Assembly (NCBI GenBank): GCA_947446935.1
Contig: CANFIV010000093.1
Span: forward strand, 1-6,379
DNA: 6,379 nt
Origin: Sphingomonadaceae bacterium
Lineage (GTDB): Bacteria > Pseudomonadota > Alphaproteobacteria > Sphingomonadales > Sphingomonadaceae
Reading direction: 5' to 3'
The notes beneath the pieces were generated by a model, which did not search any database, had not been told where the DNA came from, and saw only the letters and a list, made by a program, of their open reading frames with translations. Position numbers and translations under genes: made by a program. Shown here in pieces: positions 5,993 through 6,379 of this stretch (position 1 is its first letter; each line of letters begins with the position of its first letter).

Positions 5993-6379
5993 GCGCACGA
6001 CAGTTCCTTCGCCTAAAGCCTGCGTCAGGTATCGCATAGGGGTCATGCCGCAAGGGACGCACGAGACGGCTACCCTCCTATGCACTGTCGGTCGCGTCAG
6101 TTCTGTCAGGATGATTTGGGTGTGAAGTGTCTGGTTTTGCCTGGAACTACCCACAGGAGTTTCACGAGCCGAGACTTCGTTTGAAGTCTGGTGATCTGGT
6201 TGGTCTCAGGACCGTCGCGTTCTGGATTGTCCGCACGCTGTTCTGATGGAGTGCGCCTGCCGCCAAGAGCTCGATCAAGGTCGCAAAGTTAGGGAGCGCC
6301 AGTGTCGCCGCGCTGGCGTTCCCGCCTCGTTTCAAAGAAGCCGTGCCATATTCGGCATGAGTGCGAAACCGTCTGGGTA
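5993..6379. other. Lower-GC region with no convincing gene
   Basis: About 390 bases visibly poorer in GC than the flanking genes, especially 6110-6230. A perfect stem, AGACTTC (6172-6178) with GAAGTCT (6183-6189) and a four-base loop, is present but has no T-run, so it is not called a terminator. On the minus strand a 71-codon frame is open from the window edge (6377) to a TGA at 6162-6164; its residues (for example NASAATLALPNFATLIELL) match no family I know. A shorter plus-strand frame (6247-6360) overlaps it. Either could be an edge fragment of a gene or of a repeated or mobile sequence; neither is called as a CDS. Confidence 0.4.

Noticed and set aside
6172..6189. AGACTTC-GTTT-GAAGTCT stem as a terminator
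   Set aside because: There is no T-run on either strand after the stem, and no gene clearly ends beside it.

Overview
The window looks like chromosomal DNA from a GC-rich alphaproteobacterium. The Sphingomonadales (Sphingomonas, Novosphingobium or Erythrobacter relatives) are the best guess, based on base composition, codon use and the gene set; this is inference and no taxonomic marker is present.

Layout. Positions 1-599 (+) hold the C-terminal two thirds of a ROK-family sugar kinase of the fructokinase type. Positions 600-847 are an unusually structured intergenic leader: a TTTACA-N4-TTTACAT direct repeat beside a good -10 box, a palindrome, a hairpin and a 10-codon mini-ORF with a good ribosome binding site. 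Positions 848-1033 (+) carry the N-terminal remnant of a ParA/MinD-type ATPase, frameshifted inside its Walker A motif. The remnant reads in frame into a small outer-membrane lipoprotein gene at 1151-1681 (+). That gene converges, with a 6-base gap, on a compact three-gene operon transcribed leftward (5902 to 1688): an OmpR/PhoB-type response regulator, a secreted LysM-FecR protein, and a CHASE2-PAS histidine kinase. Positions 5903-6379 contain a second copy of the direct repeat and then about 390 bases of lower-GC DNA with no convincing gene.

How the parts may work together. The operon reads as one envelope-sensing unit: the LysM-FecR protein in the periplasm, the CHASE2 kinase in the inner membrane, and the winged-helix regulator in the cytoplasm. 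The most interesting signal is that the same direct repeat (TTTACA-N3-ATTTACAT, 10-base period) occurs twice: once just upstream of the regulator gene, and once beside the -10 box upstream of the lipoprotein at the far end of the cluster. A 10-base-period direct repeat is the usual form of an OmpR/PhoB-family site. The simplest model is that the regulator controls its own operon and the divergently placed lipoprotein unit. The kinase has a non-canonical ATP-binding G1 box (Val where Asp is expected), so its catalytic state is open to question.
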